37,627 nucleotides of DNA from Treponema sp. UBA4692. Lineage in GTDB: Bacteria; Spirochaetota; Spirochaetia; Treponematales; Treponemataceae. The first letter of the stretch is position 1. Each line of letters opens with the position of its first letter. Below the pieces are notes generated by a model, which saw only the letters and a program-made list of their open reading frames with translations, was not told the DNA's origin and did no database searches. This document shows positions 23,886 to 31,468 of this stretch, piece after piece. Location of the stretch: the NCBI GenBank assembly GCA_002404895.1, contig DHKO01000007.1, positions 1 through 37,627 of the forward strand. The letters are read 5' to 3'. The position numbers and the translations under genes were made by a program.

Positions 23886-24308
23886 ATGAAATTAGACAGA
23901 CTTTTTGAAGTAAAAGGCGGAAAGCTTTTTAAAATCTCCGGGGAAGAATATCCTTTATCTGAAAAAAACGTAAAATCGGTGAAATGGAGCGAGGTTGAAG
24001 GCGCGCCGGAAGATTACAACGAGGAATTTCTTGCAGAACTCCGCGATGAGCTGAAATCTCTTGAAGAAAAAAATGAATTTGTTTTTATCGAGCCTGTTTT
24101 TGACAAAAATGCAAGCGTTGAGCAGTTTACAGCGGCAATGAAGCACACAGCGCGAAGAATAAAGGACTGTGTTTCTGTGATTGGTTTTGCGCTTCCAAAG
24201 GAAGCTGAGGCTCAGAAGGATTTTTTTATCGAAGAGTTGAGCGCGAAACATCAGCAGTATTGCTTTTTCTCAAAATCGCTTAAAGATGATTCAATTGTTC
24301 TTTATTAA
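23886..24308 (+). CDS. Hypothetical protein, 140 residues
   Basis: The product (MKLDRLFEVKGGKLFKISGE...) is acidic and soluble, with alternating charged helices (EEFLAELRDELKSLEEKNE), a strand FVFIEPVF, an Ala/His-containing helix (FTAAMKHTARRIKDC) and VIGFALPKEAEAQ. It has no signal peptide or known motif. TTGCGT (23848) and TAAAAT (23871-23876) lie 17 bases apart; the ATG comes 9 bases after the -10 with no Shine-Dalgarno site, again nearly leaderless. Function unknown. Confidence 0.6.
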   Translation: MKLDRLFEVKGGKLFKISGEEYPLSEKNVKSVKWSEVEGAPEDYNEEFLAELRDELKSLEEKNEFVFIEPVFDKNASVEQFTAAMKHTARRIKDCVSVIGFALPKEAEAQKDFFIEELSAKHQQYCFFSKSLKDDSIVLY

Positions 24309-24433
24309 AAAGAATAAGACTGAATAAATAGCGTAAGAAGATTTAAAAATGTCAATATTTGCGAAAAATGTTAGAGATTTCGTGAATTTTCTATAAAATG
24401 AATCGATTTTTGCTAAAATCTCCAAAATCTCTA

Positions 24434-24462
24434 TTGCTTAAAATAATCTGATTCGCTAACAT
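24434..24462 (+). promoter_or_regulatory. Promoter of the lytic transglycosylase gene, leaderless layout
   Basis: TTGCTT (24434-24439), 17 bases, TAACAT (24457-24462), then 7 bases to the ATG at 24470. No Shine-Dalgarno site. Both boxes are imperfect. Confidence 0.45.
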
Positions 24463-24469
24463 TCAGCCT

Positions 24470-25231
24470 ATGAATTCTTTTAACAAAAGGATTTTGCAGG
24501 GAACTCTTTTCTTTAGCGGACTTTTTTTAGGCTTGTGTCTGCTCGTTGTTTTGCTTCTCCCTGCAAAAGCTCAAGACGACACTGGAAAAGTTTCAGAATT
24601 CAATTCTTTCTCAAATTTAGGGACTATCGTAACTGAAGACTTTTTTTCAGATTCCAGTTTCAAAACTGACTATTCGGATGACTATTCCCCGGAAGATGAC
24701 CAGGCTTTGGCGCTTTACAGGCAGCCTCAGTCGCGTCCGGCGGTGGAATGGTTCTTTTCCCGCGTAACGGGCGACCGTGAAATTGCGCAGGCGATTCTTG
24801 AAAATGCCGATAAAAATGACATTTCACCGACGCTTGCTTTTTCGCTTGCTTATGTTGAAAGCCGTTTCAATGCCAATGCGGTGAACAAAAATTCAAACTA
24901 TACGATTGACCGCGGATTGTTTCAGCTCAACAGCTCGTCATTTCCTAAGCTTACCGAGGCTGAATTTTTCGACCCGAAGATAAGCGCGAAGTATGGACTA
25001 AGCCATTTGCGCTACTGCATGGACGTTGCTGGAAACGACATTACAGCTCTTGCAATGTATAATGCAGGAACGAGCCGTGTAAAAGCAAACAAAACTCCGC
25101 AGCACACATTGAATTATGTTGCCAAGATTTCAAATTACAAGTCTCGGCTCGACAGCCATTTTGATTCAGATGTCCTTGCGTTCTATCAATCTGGAACAGA
25201 AAAGTCTAAGGCTCTTGCGCTTGTAAAATAA
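24470..25231 (+). CDS. Lytic transglycosylase (SLT domain), membrane-anchored or secreted
   Basis: The 253-residue protein starts with a strong hydrophobic segment (about residues 11-32) that is a signal peptide or anchor. An acidic linker leads to an SLT domain at about 105-225: LAYVESRFNANAV with catalytic Glu130, then GLFQLNSSSF (149-158) and ALAMYNAG (193-200), the three standard SLT motifs. It should cleave peptidoglycan glycan strands in the periplasm, leaving 1,6-anhydro-muramic ends. It lacks LysM repeats. A strong terminator ends the unit. Confidence 0.9.
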   Translation: MNSFNKRILQGTLFFSGLFLGLCLLVVLLLPAKAQDDTGKVSEFNSFSNLGTIVTEDFFSDSSFKTDYSDDYSPEDDQALALYRQPQSRPAVEWFFSRVTGDREIAQAILENADKNDISPTLAFSLAYVESRFNANAVNKNSNYTIDRGLFQLNSSSFPKLTEAEFFDPKISAKYGLSHLRYCMDVAGNDITALAMYNAGTSRVKANKTPQHTLNYVAKISNYKSRLDSHFDSDVLAFYQSGTEKSKALALVK

Positions 25232-25315
25232 TTTTGCGTGGTTTTCTAAATAAGAATGCTGCACTAAAAAATTAGCGCAGCAAATAAACTCTCTTTAAGA
25301 TTTGTCGTTTTTGCG

Positions 25316-25343
25316 TCTCCTGAAGTTTTCAGGAGATTTTTTT
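25316..25343 (+). terminator. Terminator of the lytic transglycosylase gene
   Basis: TCTCCTGAA (25316-25324) pairs with TTCAGGAGA (25328-25336) and runs into seven T. It abuts the end of the convergent pseudogene. Confidence 0.9.
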
Positions 25344-26348
25344 AATATGCTCTTGTAGGAAGAATTTGCGCGGCGTTTGCCTGGTCAAAAATTTCCTCAT
25401 CGACATATTGAGTTTTTTCAACAGTTCCGCCGTTTTCAAGCGTTTTTATTATTTCATCAACGCGCGGCCCGTGAAGCGGATTACATTCAGCGGCGCAGTT
25501 GATTTCTCCTGCTATCATTGCTTCAAACGCCTTTTTTTCGGCATCAAAAGTGATTATAATCACGTCTTTTCCAGGCTGCTTGCCATTTTCTTTAAGAACA
25601 TCAACGACTGCAAATGCCATGTCGTCATTCTCGCTGAAAACAACATCGATGTTTTCGATTCCGATTTCCGAAATTATGCTCTCAAAAGCGGCTTTTCCCT
25701 CGTCATAGCTGAAATTCCCAGATTTTTGAGCCACGAGCTTCCAGTTATTGTGCGAAGCGACTCCGTTTTCGATTCCCTGCGTGCGTCCTATTTGAGCTGA
25801 AGCTCCAAGCGAGCCTTGCAGGTCAACGATTTTGATTTCGCCGTCAATTCCTTTTTCATTCAGATAAGTGTCAAGCCAGAAAACCGCATCCTCGCTTTCT
25901 TTAAGAAAATTTCCGCCGACCCAGCAAAGATAAAGGCTTTTGTCATCTGTCTGCAGCGTCCTGTCTGACAAAATCACTGGAATTGCCGCCTCTTTTGCTT
26001 CTTTTAGAACTTCATCCCAGCCTGTTTCAACACAAGGCGCCATTACAATGTAGTCAACGTTTTTTGCGATAAAATCTCTGATTGCGGCAATCTGAACTTC
26101 CTGATTGTTGTCTGCGTCAAAAATGTGAGATTATAGCCGTTTTCCTCTGTGAAGGTTTTCTTGAATGATTCTGTGTTTGCCAGCCGCCATGCGGATTCGT
26201 GTCCGACTTGCGCATATCCGACTTGAATAATTCTCTGCGGAACCGTAGAATTTTGGACTTTTGCTGTCGATTTCTTCGAGTTGCTGCAGCCTGAAAATGC
26301 AAGCGAAGCGGCAAAGAATGTAGATAAGATTTTTAAGAACTTTTTCAT
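25342..26348 (-). pseudogene. YtfQ-like sugar-binding lipoprotein, broken by a one-base frameshift
   Basis: Two adjacent frames make one periplasmic binding protein of the YtfQ/sugar type. Part one (26348 to about 26120) has a lipoprotein signal with FSGC and IIQVGYAQVGHESAWRLANT. Part two carries APCVETGWDEVLKEA, VDLQGSLGASAQIGR, FSENDDMAFAVVDVLK and AECNPLHGP, all YtfQ-like. The break is in a run of five T (minus strand, 26119-26123): adding one T restores TFFDADNNQEVQIAAIRDF and joins both parts into about 335 residues, the normal length. Everything else is intact, so this is a recent mutation or a sequencing slip. No ABC permease or ATPase gene is adjacent. GGAG precedes the ATG. Confidence 0.85.
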
Positions 26349-26412
26349 TGAATTCTCCGTTTTTTAATTATGTCTAATTTTAATTTCCATTGTGGAAAAA
26401 TCAACGGAAAAA

Positions 26413-26457
26413 ACAAAAAAAGACCGAAATAAAGGAAGAAAATCTCTATTTCGGTCT
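26413..26457 (-). terminator. Terminator of pflA
   Basis: AGACCGAAATA and TATTTCGGTCT form a perfect 11-bp stem; on the minus strand seven T follow. Confidence 0.9.
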
Positions 26458-26493
26458 GAAAAAATCCATTATCTCTAAAAAATTAGATAAAAT

Positions 26494-27240
26494 TTACTCT
26501 TTCCATCTATTATATTTGTCGCACTCAAGAATTTTTCTTGCGTTTTCTATGCGGTCTGCTTCCGGCATTGGCGTTTCGCGCAGCTGGTAAGGAATTCCAA
26601 GCTCGTCATATTTTGCGATTGCAAGCGAATGGTACGGAAGAACTTCAACTCTGTAGACATTGTGAAGCGAGCGGATAAAATCTCTTGTCTGAATGAGATA
26701 TTCGTCTTTGTCTGTGATTCCAGGGACGAGAACATGGCGAATCCAGATTGGCTTGTTGATTTCATCAAGATAGCGGAACATCTCGTGGACGTTCTTGCTC
26801 GTTTTTCCAGTGAGTTTTATATGCTCTTCCTCGTTGATGTGCTTGATATCCATCAAAAGAATGTCTGTAACTTCCATGAGCTTCTTGAATTTCTCAAACC
26901 ATTCGCCGTCTTTTGTGAAAGGACCTCCGGCGGTGTCGATGCAAGTGTTGATTCCTTCCTTTTTTGCGAGCGTGAAAAGTTCAAGAAGAAAATCGATTTG
27001 GAGAAGCGGCTCTCCGCCTGAAACTGTGATTCCGCCTTTTTTGCCCCAGTACGAGCGGCACGAGAGGGCTTCTTTCAAGACATCTTTTGCTTCCCATTCT
27101 TTTCCATCTTTCATAATCCAAGTGTCGGGATTGTGGCAATATTTGCAGCGGAAATTGCAACCGGCCACAAAAACTATAAAACGCGAGCCAGGTCCGTCAA
27201 CGCAGCCGAAACTTTCAAATGAGTGAATATAACCTTTCAT
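26494..27240 (-). CDS. pflA: Pyruvate formate-lyase activating enzyme
   Basis: The 248-residue radical SAM enzyme has FGCVDGPGSRFIVFVAGCNF then RCKYCHNPDTW, with the cluster cysteines Cys28, Cys32 and Cys35, and GGITVSGGEPLLQIDF and DIKHINEEEHIKLTG, all PflA hallmarks. It uses S-adenosylmethionine to place the glycyl radical on PflB. GGAGG precedes the ATG. pflB is on the same strand about 1.4 kb upstream, separated by two unrelated genes, so the pair is not one operon here; each has its own promoter and terminator. Confidence 0.95.
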   Translation of the reverse strand: MKGYIHSFESFGCVDGPGSRFIVFVAGCNFRCKYCHNPDTWIMKDGKEWEAKDVLKEALSCRSYWGKKGGITVSGGEPLLQIDFLLELFTLAKKEGINTCIDTAGGPFTKDGEWFEKFKKLMEVTDILLMDIKHINEEEHIKLTGKTSKNVHEMFRYLDEINKPIWIRHVLVPGITDKDEYLIQTRDFIRSLHNVYRVEVLPYHSLAIAKYDELGIPYQLRETPMPEADRIENARKILECDKYNRWKE

Positions 27241-27257
27241 TTTTGTACCTCCGAGTT

Positions 27258-27286
27258 ATTCTAGCAAATTTCTGTTGTTATGAAAA
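27258..27286 (-). promoter_or_regulatory. Promoter of pflA
   Basis: On the minus strand TTTTCA (27281-27286), 17 bases, TAGAAT (27258-27263) with TG one base before it (extended -10). A GGAGG ribosome site follows. Confidence 0.55.
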
Positions 27287-27323
27287 ATAATTATTTTTTT
27301 TAATGATATTTAAAAAATTCATA

Positions 27324-27332
27324 TGTTATAAT
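27324..27332 (+). promoter_or_regulatory. Extended -10 promoter of the Ser-rich protein gene
   Basis: TGTTATAAT is an extended -10 with consensus TATAAT, 62 bases before the ATG at 27395. The -35 is poor. Confidence 0.5.
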
Positions 27333-27394
27333 AAATTATCTTAGAAAAGATTCAGAAGATGGTGAAACTGGCTTTTGAATTAAAAGGAGTAAAT

Positions 27395-27889
27395 ATGAAA
27401 TTATCAAGAAAATCAAAGCTTGTTGTTGTTTTGCTTATGATTGCTTCATCGGCTTGTTTTTCTCAGAAATGGAAAGGCATCGTGAAAGGAATCGAGGGCA
27501 GAGTGGGCGGAAAAAACAGTTCTCAGTCATCAAGCGAGTCGGCGAGCAGCAGCAGCTCGAGCAGTTCAAGTTCTGGCTTTTTCAAGAATTTCAGCAGCGG
27601 CGGAAAATATTCTGATATAAGCACCTACAAATCAAAAAAGCCTGCTAAGGTTTCAAAAGAGGCTTCTGTTCAGAAAAGATATAAACTTTATGAAAAGTCT
27701 GAGAATGCTCTTTTGAAAAAGGATTACAAGACTGCCCAGAAATATTACGATGAGGCCAATGCGATTCCGTTTACAGAAGCCACTCCTGAAGCTGATGCAT
27801 TGGCGCTTGTGGAATGGGGCGGAGAAATTGGCAGATATTTAGCGGTTTTGAATGGACCTTCAGAAGAAGAAAGAGACAAGTGGCGCTAG
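27395..27889 (+). CDS. Secreted hypothetical protein with a serine tract
   Basis: The 164-residue product has a signal peptide (MKLSRKSKLVVVLLMIASSA, likely cut near CFSQ), then KWKGIVKGIEGRVGG, a serine-rich run at about residues 41-60, and a C-terminal helical part with tandem Lys/Tyr helices (RYKLYEKSENALLKKDYKTA, then YYDEANAI), which resembles a single tetratricopeptide-like hairpin. The Ser run looks like a flexible linker. GGAG lies before the ATG at 27395; an in-frame start at 27359 lacks a signal peptide and is not preferred. Function unknown; a periplasmic location is inferred. Confidence 0.6.
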   Translation: MKLSRKSKLVVVLLMIASSACFSQKWKGIVKGIEGRVGGKNSSQSSSESASSSSSSSSSSGFFKNFSSGGKYSDISTYKSKKPAKVSKEASVQKRYKLYEKSENALLKKDYKTAQKYYDEANAIPFTEATPEADALALVEWGGEIGRYLAVLNGPSEEERDKWR

Positions 27890-27910
27890 TCGTTGTTTTA
27901 TAAAATCTAA

Positions 27911-27966
27911 AAAAAAGCCGTGCTTGGAAAATGCTTAAAAAGCGAAATCCTGCACGGCTTTTTTAT
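27911..27966. terminator. Bidirectional terminator between convergent genes
   Basis: AAGCCGTGC (27915-27923) pairs with GCACGGCTT (27952-27960); an A run on the left and a T run on the right let it work on both strands, for the Ser-rich protein and the META lipoprotein. Confidence 0.82.
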
Positions 27967-27997
27967 TGCCTAAAAACTTGCAAAAGCGGAATGCGTT

Positions 27998-28453
27998 TTA
28001 TTTCTTTGTGAAAGTGATTGCGTTTTTTCCGTCTTTGTCTGAAATTTTAAGGAAAGCTGAAGAATCTTTTTGGAATGTTTCCCAAGAAGTTGCTGAAAGA
28101 AGCGCGTCTGTGAAATTGTCCTCAAATTTCATGGAAACTGGGTCGCCTGCCATTTTTGTGCTTCCGATGTTGTCCTGCACTTTGAATGACGAGCCGTTCA
28201 CCTTTACATCGCCGAAAAATCTGTTTACGCCAGAGTCTCCGTTTATTGAGTAAAGGTCGCCGTCTTTTTTTGCGATTGACATTTCTGACGGGCAAAGCTC
28301 CTGCTCAACGCCGCCGATTTCAAGCTTGCTTGTCTGCCATTCGCCTTCGATTGAAACAGCCGACGTTGAAGAGCCTTCGGCTGAAGATGATACGCTTTTG
28401 CAGCCGGCAAAAGAAAGAGCCGCCGCAGTCAAAATCAAGAATAATTTTTTCAT
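27998..28453 (-). CDS. META domain lipoprotein (HslJ-like)
   Basis: The 151-residue product has a lipoprotein signal with FAGC (Cys18), a Ser-rich linker, and a META/HslJ domain beginning IEGEWQTSKLEIGG with NGDSGVNRFFGDVKVNG, SFKVQDNIGSTKMAGDPVSM and a final KNAITFTKK. META domains are small beta proteins of the cell envelope linked to stress or antibiotic tolerance in some bacteria; here no specific role can be read. GGAGG precedes the ATG, and a TATAAT (minus strand, 28486-28491) lies about 33 bases upstream. Confidence 0.8.
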   Translation of the reverse strand: MKKLFLILTAAALSFAGCKSVSSSAEGSSTSAVSIEGEWQTSKLEIGGVEQELCPSEMSIAKKDGDLYSINGDSGVNRFFGDVKVNGSSFKVQDNIGSTKMAGDPVSMKFEDNFTDALLSATSWETFQKDSSAFLKISDKDGKNAITFTKK

Positions 28454-28528
28454 AAAATCCTCCGTGAAATAAAATTCATGTTCTAATTATAAAAACAAAA
28501 TTGAAATAAAAAGATTACTTGCTGTTAT

Positions 28529-28571
28529 CAAAAAAAGAGCCGCCTTGTCGGAATAAACTGGCAAAGCGGCT
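28529..28571 (-). terminator. Terminator of pflB
   Basis: On the minus strand AGCCGCTTTG pairs with CAAGGCGGCT (one mismatch), with TTTTTTT just after. It lies 67 bases after the pflB stop. Confidence 0.82.
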
Positions 28572-28637
28572 AGATAGAATCAAATCTTCAAGACTGAAAA
28601 GCGATTTCTAATTCAGCCTTGAATTTTCTCTCTATGA

Positions 28638-31001
28638 TTACAGAGAAGCGTGGCAAGTGCGAGCGATAACGTCGTCCTGCTGCTCTTTTGTAAGGTTGAT
28701 GAAGCGAACTGCGTATCCAGAAACACGAACTGTGAAGTTTGCATATTCTGGCTTCTCTGGGTGAGCCTGGCAGTCCTTGAGTTTTTCAACTCCGAATACG
28801 TTTACGTTGAGATGGTGTGAGCCAGCGTGTCCTGAATCTGGACCGCAATCAAAGTATCCGTCAAGAACGTTTACAAGGTTGTCAATTCTTTCTTCCTCGT
28901 TGTGTCCGAGCGCGCTTGGGTTGATTGTCTGTGTGTTAGAAATTCCGTCCAAAGCGTATTCGTATGGAAGCTTAGCAACTGAGTTCAAAGACTTAATCAA
29001 GCCCTTTGTCTCTGCGCCGTAGCTTGGGTTAGCTCCCGGTGAGAATGGCTCGTGTGCCTTGCGTCCATCTGGAAGAGCACCTGTAGCTTTTCCGTATACA
29101 ACGTTTGAAGTGATTGTAAGGATTGATGTTGTTGGTTCTGCATTGCGGTATGTCGGATGCTTTCTAATCATTGTCATGAAGTCTTTGAGCAGCTGAACAG
29201 CGATTGCATCTGCGCGGTCGTCGTCCTGTCCGTAGCGTGGGAAGTCGCCTTCAACGATAAAGTCTTTTGCCAATCCCTTTACTACTTCTTTTACAGCTCC
29301 AGTCTTCTTGTCTTTGATTTCAACATCGCCGCGGACAACCTTAACTTTTGCATACTTAATTGCAGAAAGGGAATCTACAACGTGTGAGAATCCTGCGATA
29401 CCTGTAGCGAATGTTCTCTTGATGTTTGTGTCTTCAAGAGCCAATTCAGCAGCCTCGTAGTAGTATTTGTCGTGCATATAGTGGATTGCGTTCAATGAGT
29501 TAACATAGATGTCAGCAAGCCACTCGAGCATCTGCTTGTATTTTGCAACAACTTCTTTGTAGTTAGAAGCGTCGAGAACATCAGCAGTGATTGGCTGGTA
29601 AGCAGGTCCAACCTGAACTCCTGGTGTAAGTCCATCAGGCTCGTCGCGTCCGCCGTTGATAGCGTAAAGAAGAGCTTTTGCGAGGTTAGCGCGTGCGCCG
29701 AAGAACTGCATCTCTTTTCCTGTCTGTGTTGCAGAAACGCAGCAGCAGATTGAGTAGTCATCGCCCCAGACTGGTCTCATTACATCGTCGTTTTCGTACT
29801 GGATTGAAGATGTGTCGATAGAAATCTTCGCAGCGTAGCGGCGGAAGTTTTCAGGCAGTCTCTTCGAGTAAAGAACTGTCATGTTTGGCTCTGGAGCCGG
29901 TCCCATGTTCTCGAGAGTGTGGAGGAAGCGGAAGTCGTTCTTTGTAACCAAAGAACGTCCGTCCTGTCCGAGTCCGCCGACTTCGAGTGTTGCCCATACC
30001 GGATCGCCAGAGAAGAGGTTGTTGTATGATTCGATACGTGCAAAGCGAACCATGCGTGCCTTCATTACGAAATGGTCAACAAGTTCCTGTGCCTGAGACT
30101 CTGTGATTTTTCCAGCTTCGAGGTCGCGGTTGATGTAGATGTCAAGGAATGTAGAAACACGTCCGATTGACATTGCCGCGCCGTTCTGTGTTTTGATTGC
30201 ACCGAGGTAACCGAAGTACAGCCACTGAACAGCTTCTTTTGCTGTTGTAGCAGGCTTAGAAATATCGAATCCGTAGAGAGCTGCCATTTCTTTAAGGCCT
30301 TTGAGTGCCTTAACCTGCTCGGCAACTTCTTCCTTTAGGCGGATAACTTCTTCAGTCATTGTTCCGTCGCCGATGTTTGCCTTGTCAGCTTCCTTAGCCT
30401 TGATAAGAGCGTCGATTCCGTAAAGAGCTACACGGCGGTAGTCTCCGACGATGCGTCCGCGTCCGTATGTGTCAGGCAAACCAGTCAAGATGTGTGAGCG
30501 GCGAACTGCGCGAATCTCTGGTGTGTAAACTTCAAATACTGCGTCTGAGTGTGTCTTGTGGTAAACAGTGAAGATTTTGTGAAGCTCTGGATTTGGAGTA
30601 TATCCGTACTGCTCGCAAGACTCTTCTGCCATTTTGATTCCGCCGAAAGGCATGAATGCTCTTTTGAGAGGCTTGTCTGTCTGAAGACCGACAACCTGCT
30701 CAAGGTCTTTGAGTGCAGGATCGATGTATCCAGCTGGATGAGCAGTAAGTCCTGTAACGATGTCTGTGTCCATGTCAAGAACGCCAGATCTTTCTTTTCC
30801 GTCTGTTCCAACGCGTTTTGTGTTGTGCTCAGCCTTCTGCAATTCCTGAAGTTTTGCAAAAAGTTTGTTTGTTGCTTCTGTTGGACCTGCGAGGAATTTT
30901 TCATCTCCATCGTAAGGTGTGTAGTTGTTCTGGATAAAGTCGCGAACGTTGATTTCTTCTTTCCAAAGTCTTCCTTTGAAACCGTCCCAAGCTTCTGCCA
31001 T
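28638..31001 (-). CDS. pflB: Pyruvate formate-lyase (formate acetyltransferase)
   Basis: The 787-residue enzyme converts pyruvate plus CoA to acetyl-CoA and formate under anaerobic conditions. The active cysteine pair lies in SICCCVSATQTGKEMQFFGA (Cys420-Cys421, with an extra Cys419), and the radical glycine is Gly762 in RVSGYAVRF near the C-terminus, which ends CHASL. The ATG at 31001 is chosen over an in-frame start at 31088 because AAGGAGA precedes it and the family sequence begins MAEAWDGFKGR. It is transcribed alone with its own promoter, a 270-base leader and its own terminator. No focA formate channel gene is adjacent. Confidence 0.96.
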   Translation of the reverse strand: MAEAWDGFKGRLWKEEINVRDFIQNNYTPYDGDEKFLAGPTEATNKLFAKLQELQKAEHNTKRVGTDGKERSGVLDMDTDIVTGLTAHPAGYIDPALKDLEQVVGLQTDKPLKRAFMPFGGIKMAEESCEQYGYTPNPELHKIFTVYHKTHSDAVFEVYTPEIRAVRRSHILTGLPDTYGRGRIVGDYRRVALYGIDALIKAKEADKANIGDGTMTEEVIRLKEEVAEQVKALKGLKEMAALYGFDISKPATTAKEAVQWLYFGYLGAIKTQNGAAMSIGRVSTFLDIYINRDLEAGKITESQAQELVDHFVMKARMVRFARIESYNNLFSGDPVWATLEVGGLGQDGRSLVTKNDFRFLHTLENMGPAPEPNMTVLYSKRLPENFRRYAAKISIDTSSIQYENDDVMRPVWGDDYSICCCVSATQTGKEMQFFGARANLAKALLYAINGGRDEPDGLTPGVQVGPAYQPITADVLDASNYKEVVAKYKQMLEWLADIYVNSLNAIHYMHDKYYYEAAELALEDTNIKRTFATGIAGFSHVVDSLSAIKYAKVKVVRGDVEIKDKKTGAVKEVVKGLAKDFIVEGDFPRYGQDDDRADAIAVQLLKDFMTMIRKHPTYRNAEPTTSILTITSNVVYGKATGALPDGRKAHEPFSPGANPSYGAETKGLIKSLNSVAKLPYEYALDGISNTQTINPSALGHNEEERIDNLVNVLDGYFDCGPDSGHAGSHHLNVNVFGVEKLKDCQAHPEKPEYANFTVRVSGYAVRFINLTKEQQDDVIARTCHASL

Positions 31002-31273
31002 AAAATAATCTCCTTCTTGAATATTCGGAGCTGTCAGAAAAACTATGGAGACACTCAAAACCGAGGGCACTGACGCGTGCAAAGACAACGCAAGAACCGT
31101 GCCAGCAAAAGATAAAACCGAAGTTTAAATTGCGAAAGTCCCTGCGAGTAGATTGTAGTGTAACCAAAAACAGTTTTTAAGATGGCTCGTATTTATTCAA
31201 GCAAAATTCTTTTTGCGGCTCGTGATTTTTAACCTCCGGACCGCCACATCGTCAAAACGATGTCTGTTTTCTT
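31002..31273 (-). promoter_or_regulatory. Long hairpin-rich 5' leader of pflB
   Basis: The leader, from the predicted start site to the ATG, is about 270 bases. It has CATCGT/ACGATG near its start (hairpin with TTTG loop), GCAAAA/TTTTGC (AGAA loop), AAAAAC/GTTTTT, and two copies of ACGAGCC about 30 bases apart. Frames inside it are short and lack coding character. No known riboswitch core is recognised. Possible control by oxygen, redox or a regulator is inference. Confidence 0.45.
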
Positions 31274-31279
31274 GCCACT

Positions 31280-31308
31280 AATATATAACATTCAGAATAA
31301 AATGACAA
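31280..31308 (-). promoter_or_regulatory. Promoter of pflB
   Basis: On the minus strand TTGTCA (31303-31308), 17 bases, TATATT (31280-31285), each one base from consensus. Confidence 0.6.
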
Positions 31309-31401
31309 CACGAAAGAAAAATTATTTAAATGCGGAAAATGTCCAGAATGACGGAAAATAACAAAAATAAGACGGATAATGATTCGGCTGGAAATTTGGA
31401 A

Positions 31402-31456
31402 GAAAAAAGGATTGTAAGGAAAAGAGAAACCTTTTTAAAGTTGCGCTTTTCCTTAC
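31402..31456 (-). terminator. Terminator of lysK
   Basis: GTAAGGAAAAG (31414-31424) pairs with CTTTTCCTTAC (31446-31456); on the minus strand AATCCTTTTTTC follows. The stretch from here to the pflB promoter is A-rich and empty. Confidence 0.78.
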
Positions 31457-31468
31457 TGAATTTGAAAA

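Noticed and set aside
31002..31273. ZTP (pfl motif) riboswitch before pflB
   Set aside because: The position fits, but I do not find the conserved ZTP core sequences in order; GATGTGGCGG and GTCCGG only weakly resemble parts of it.
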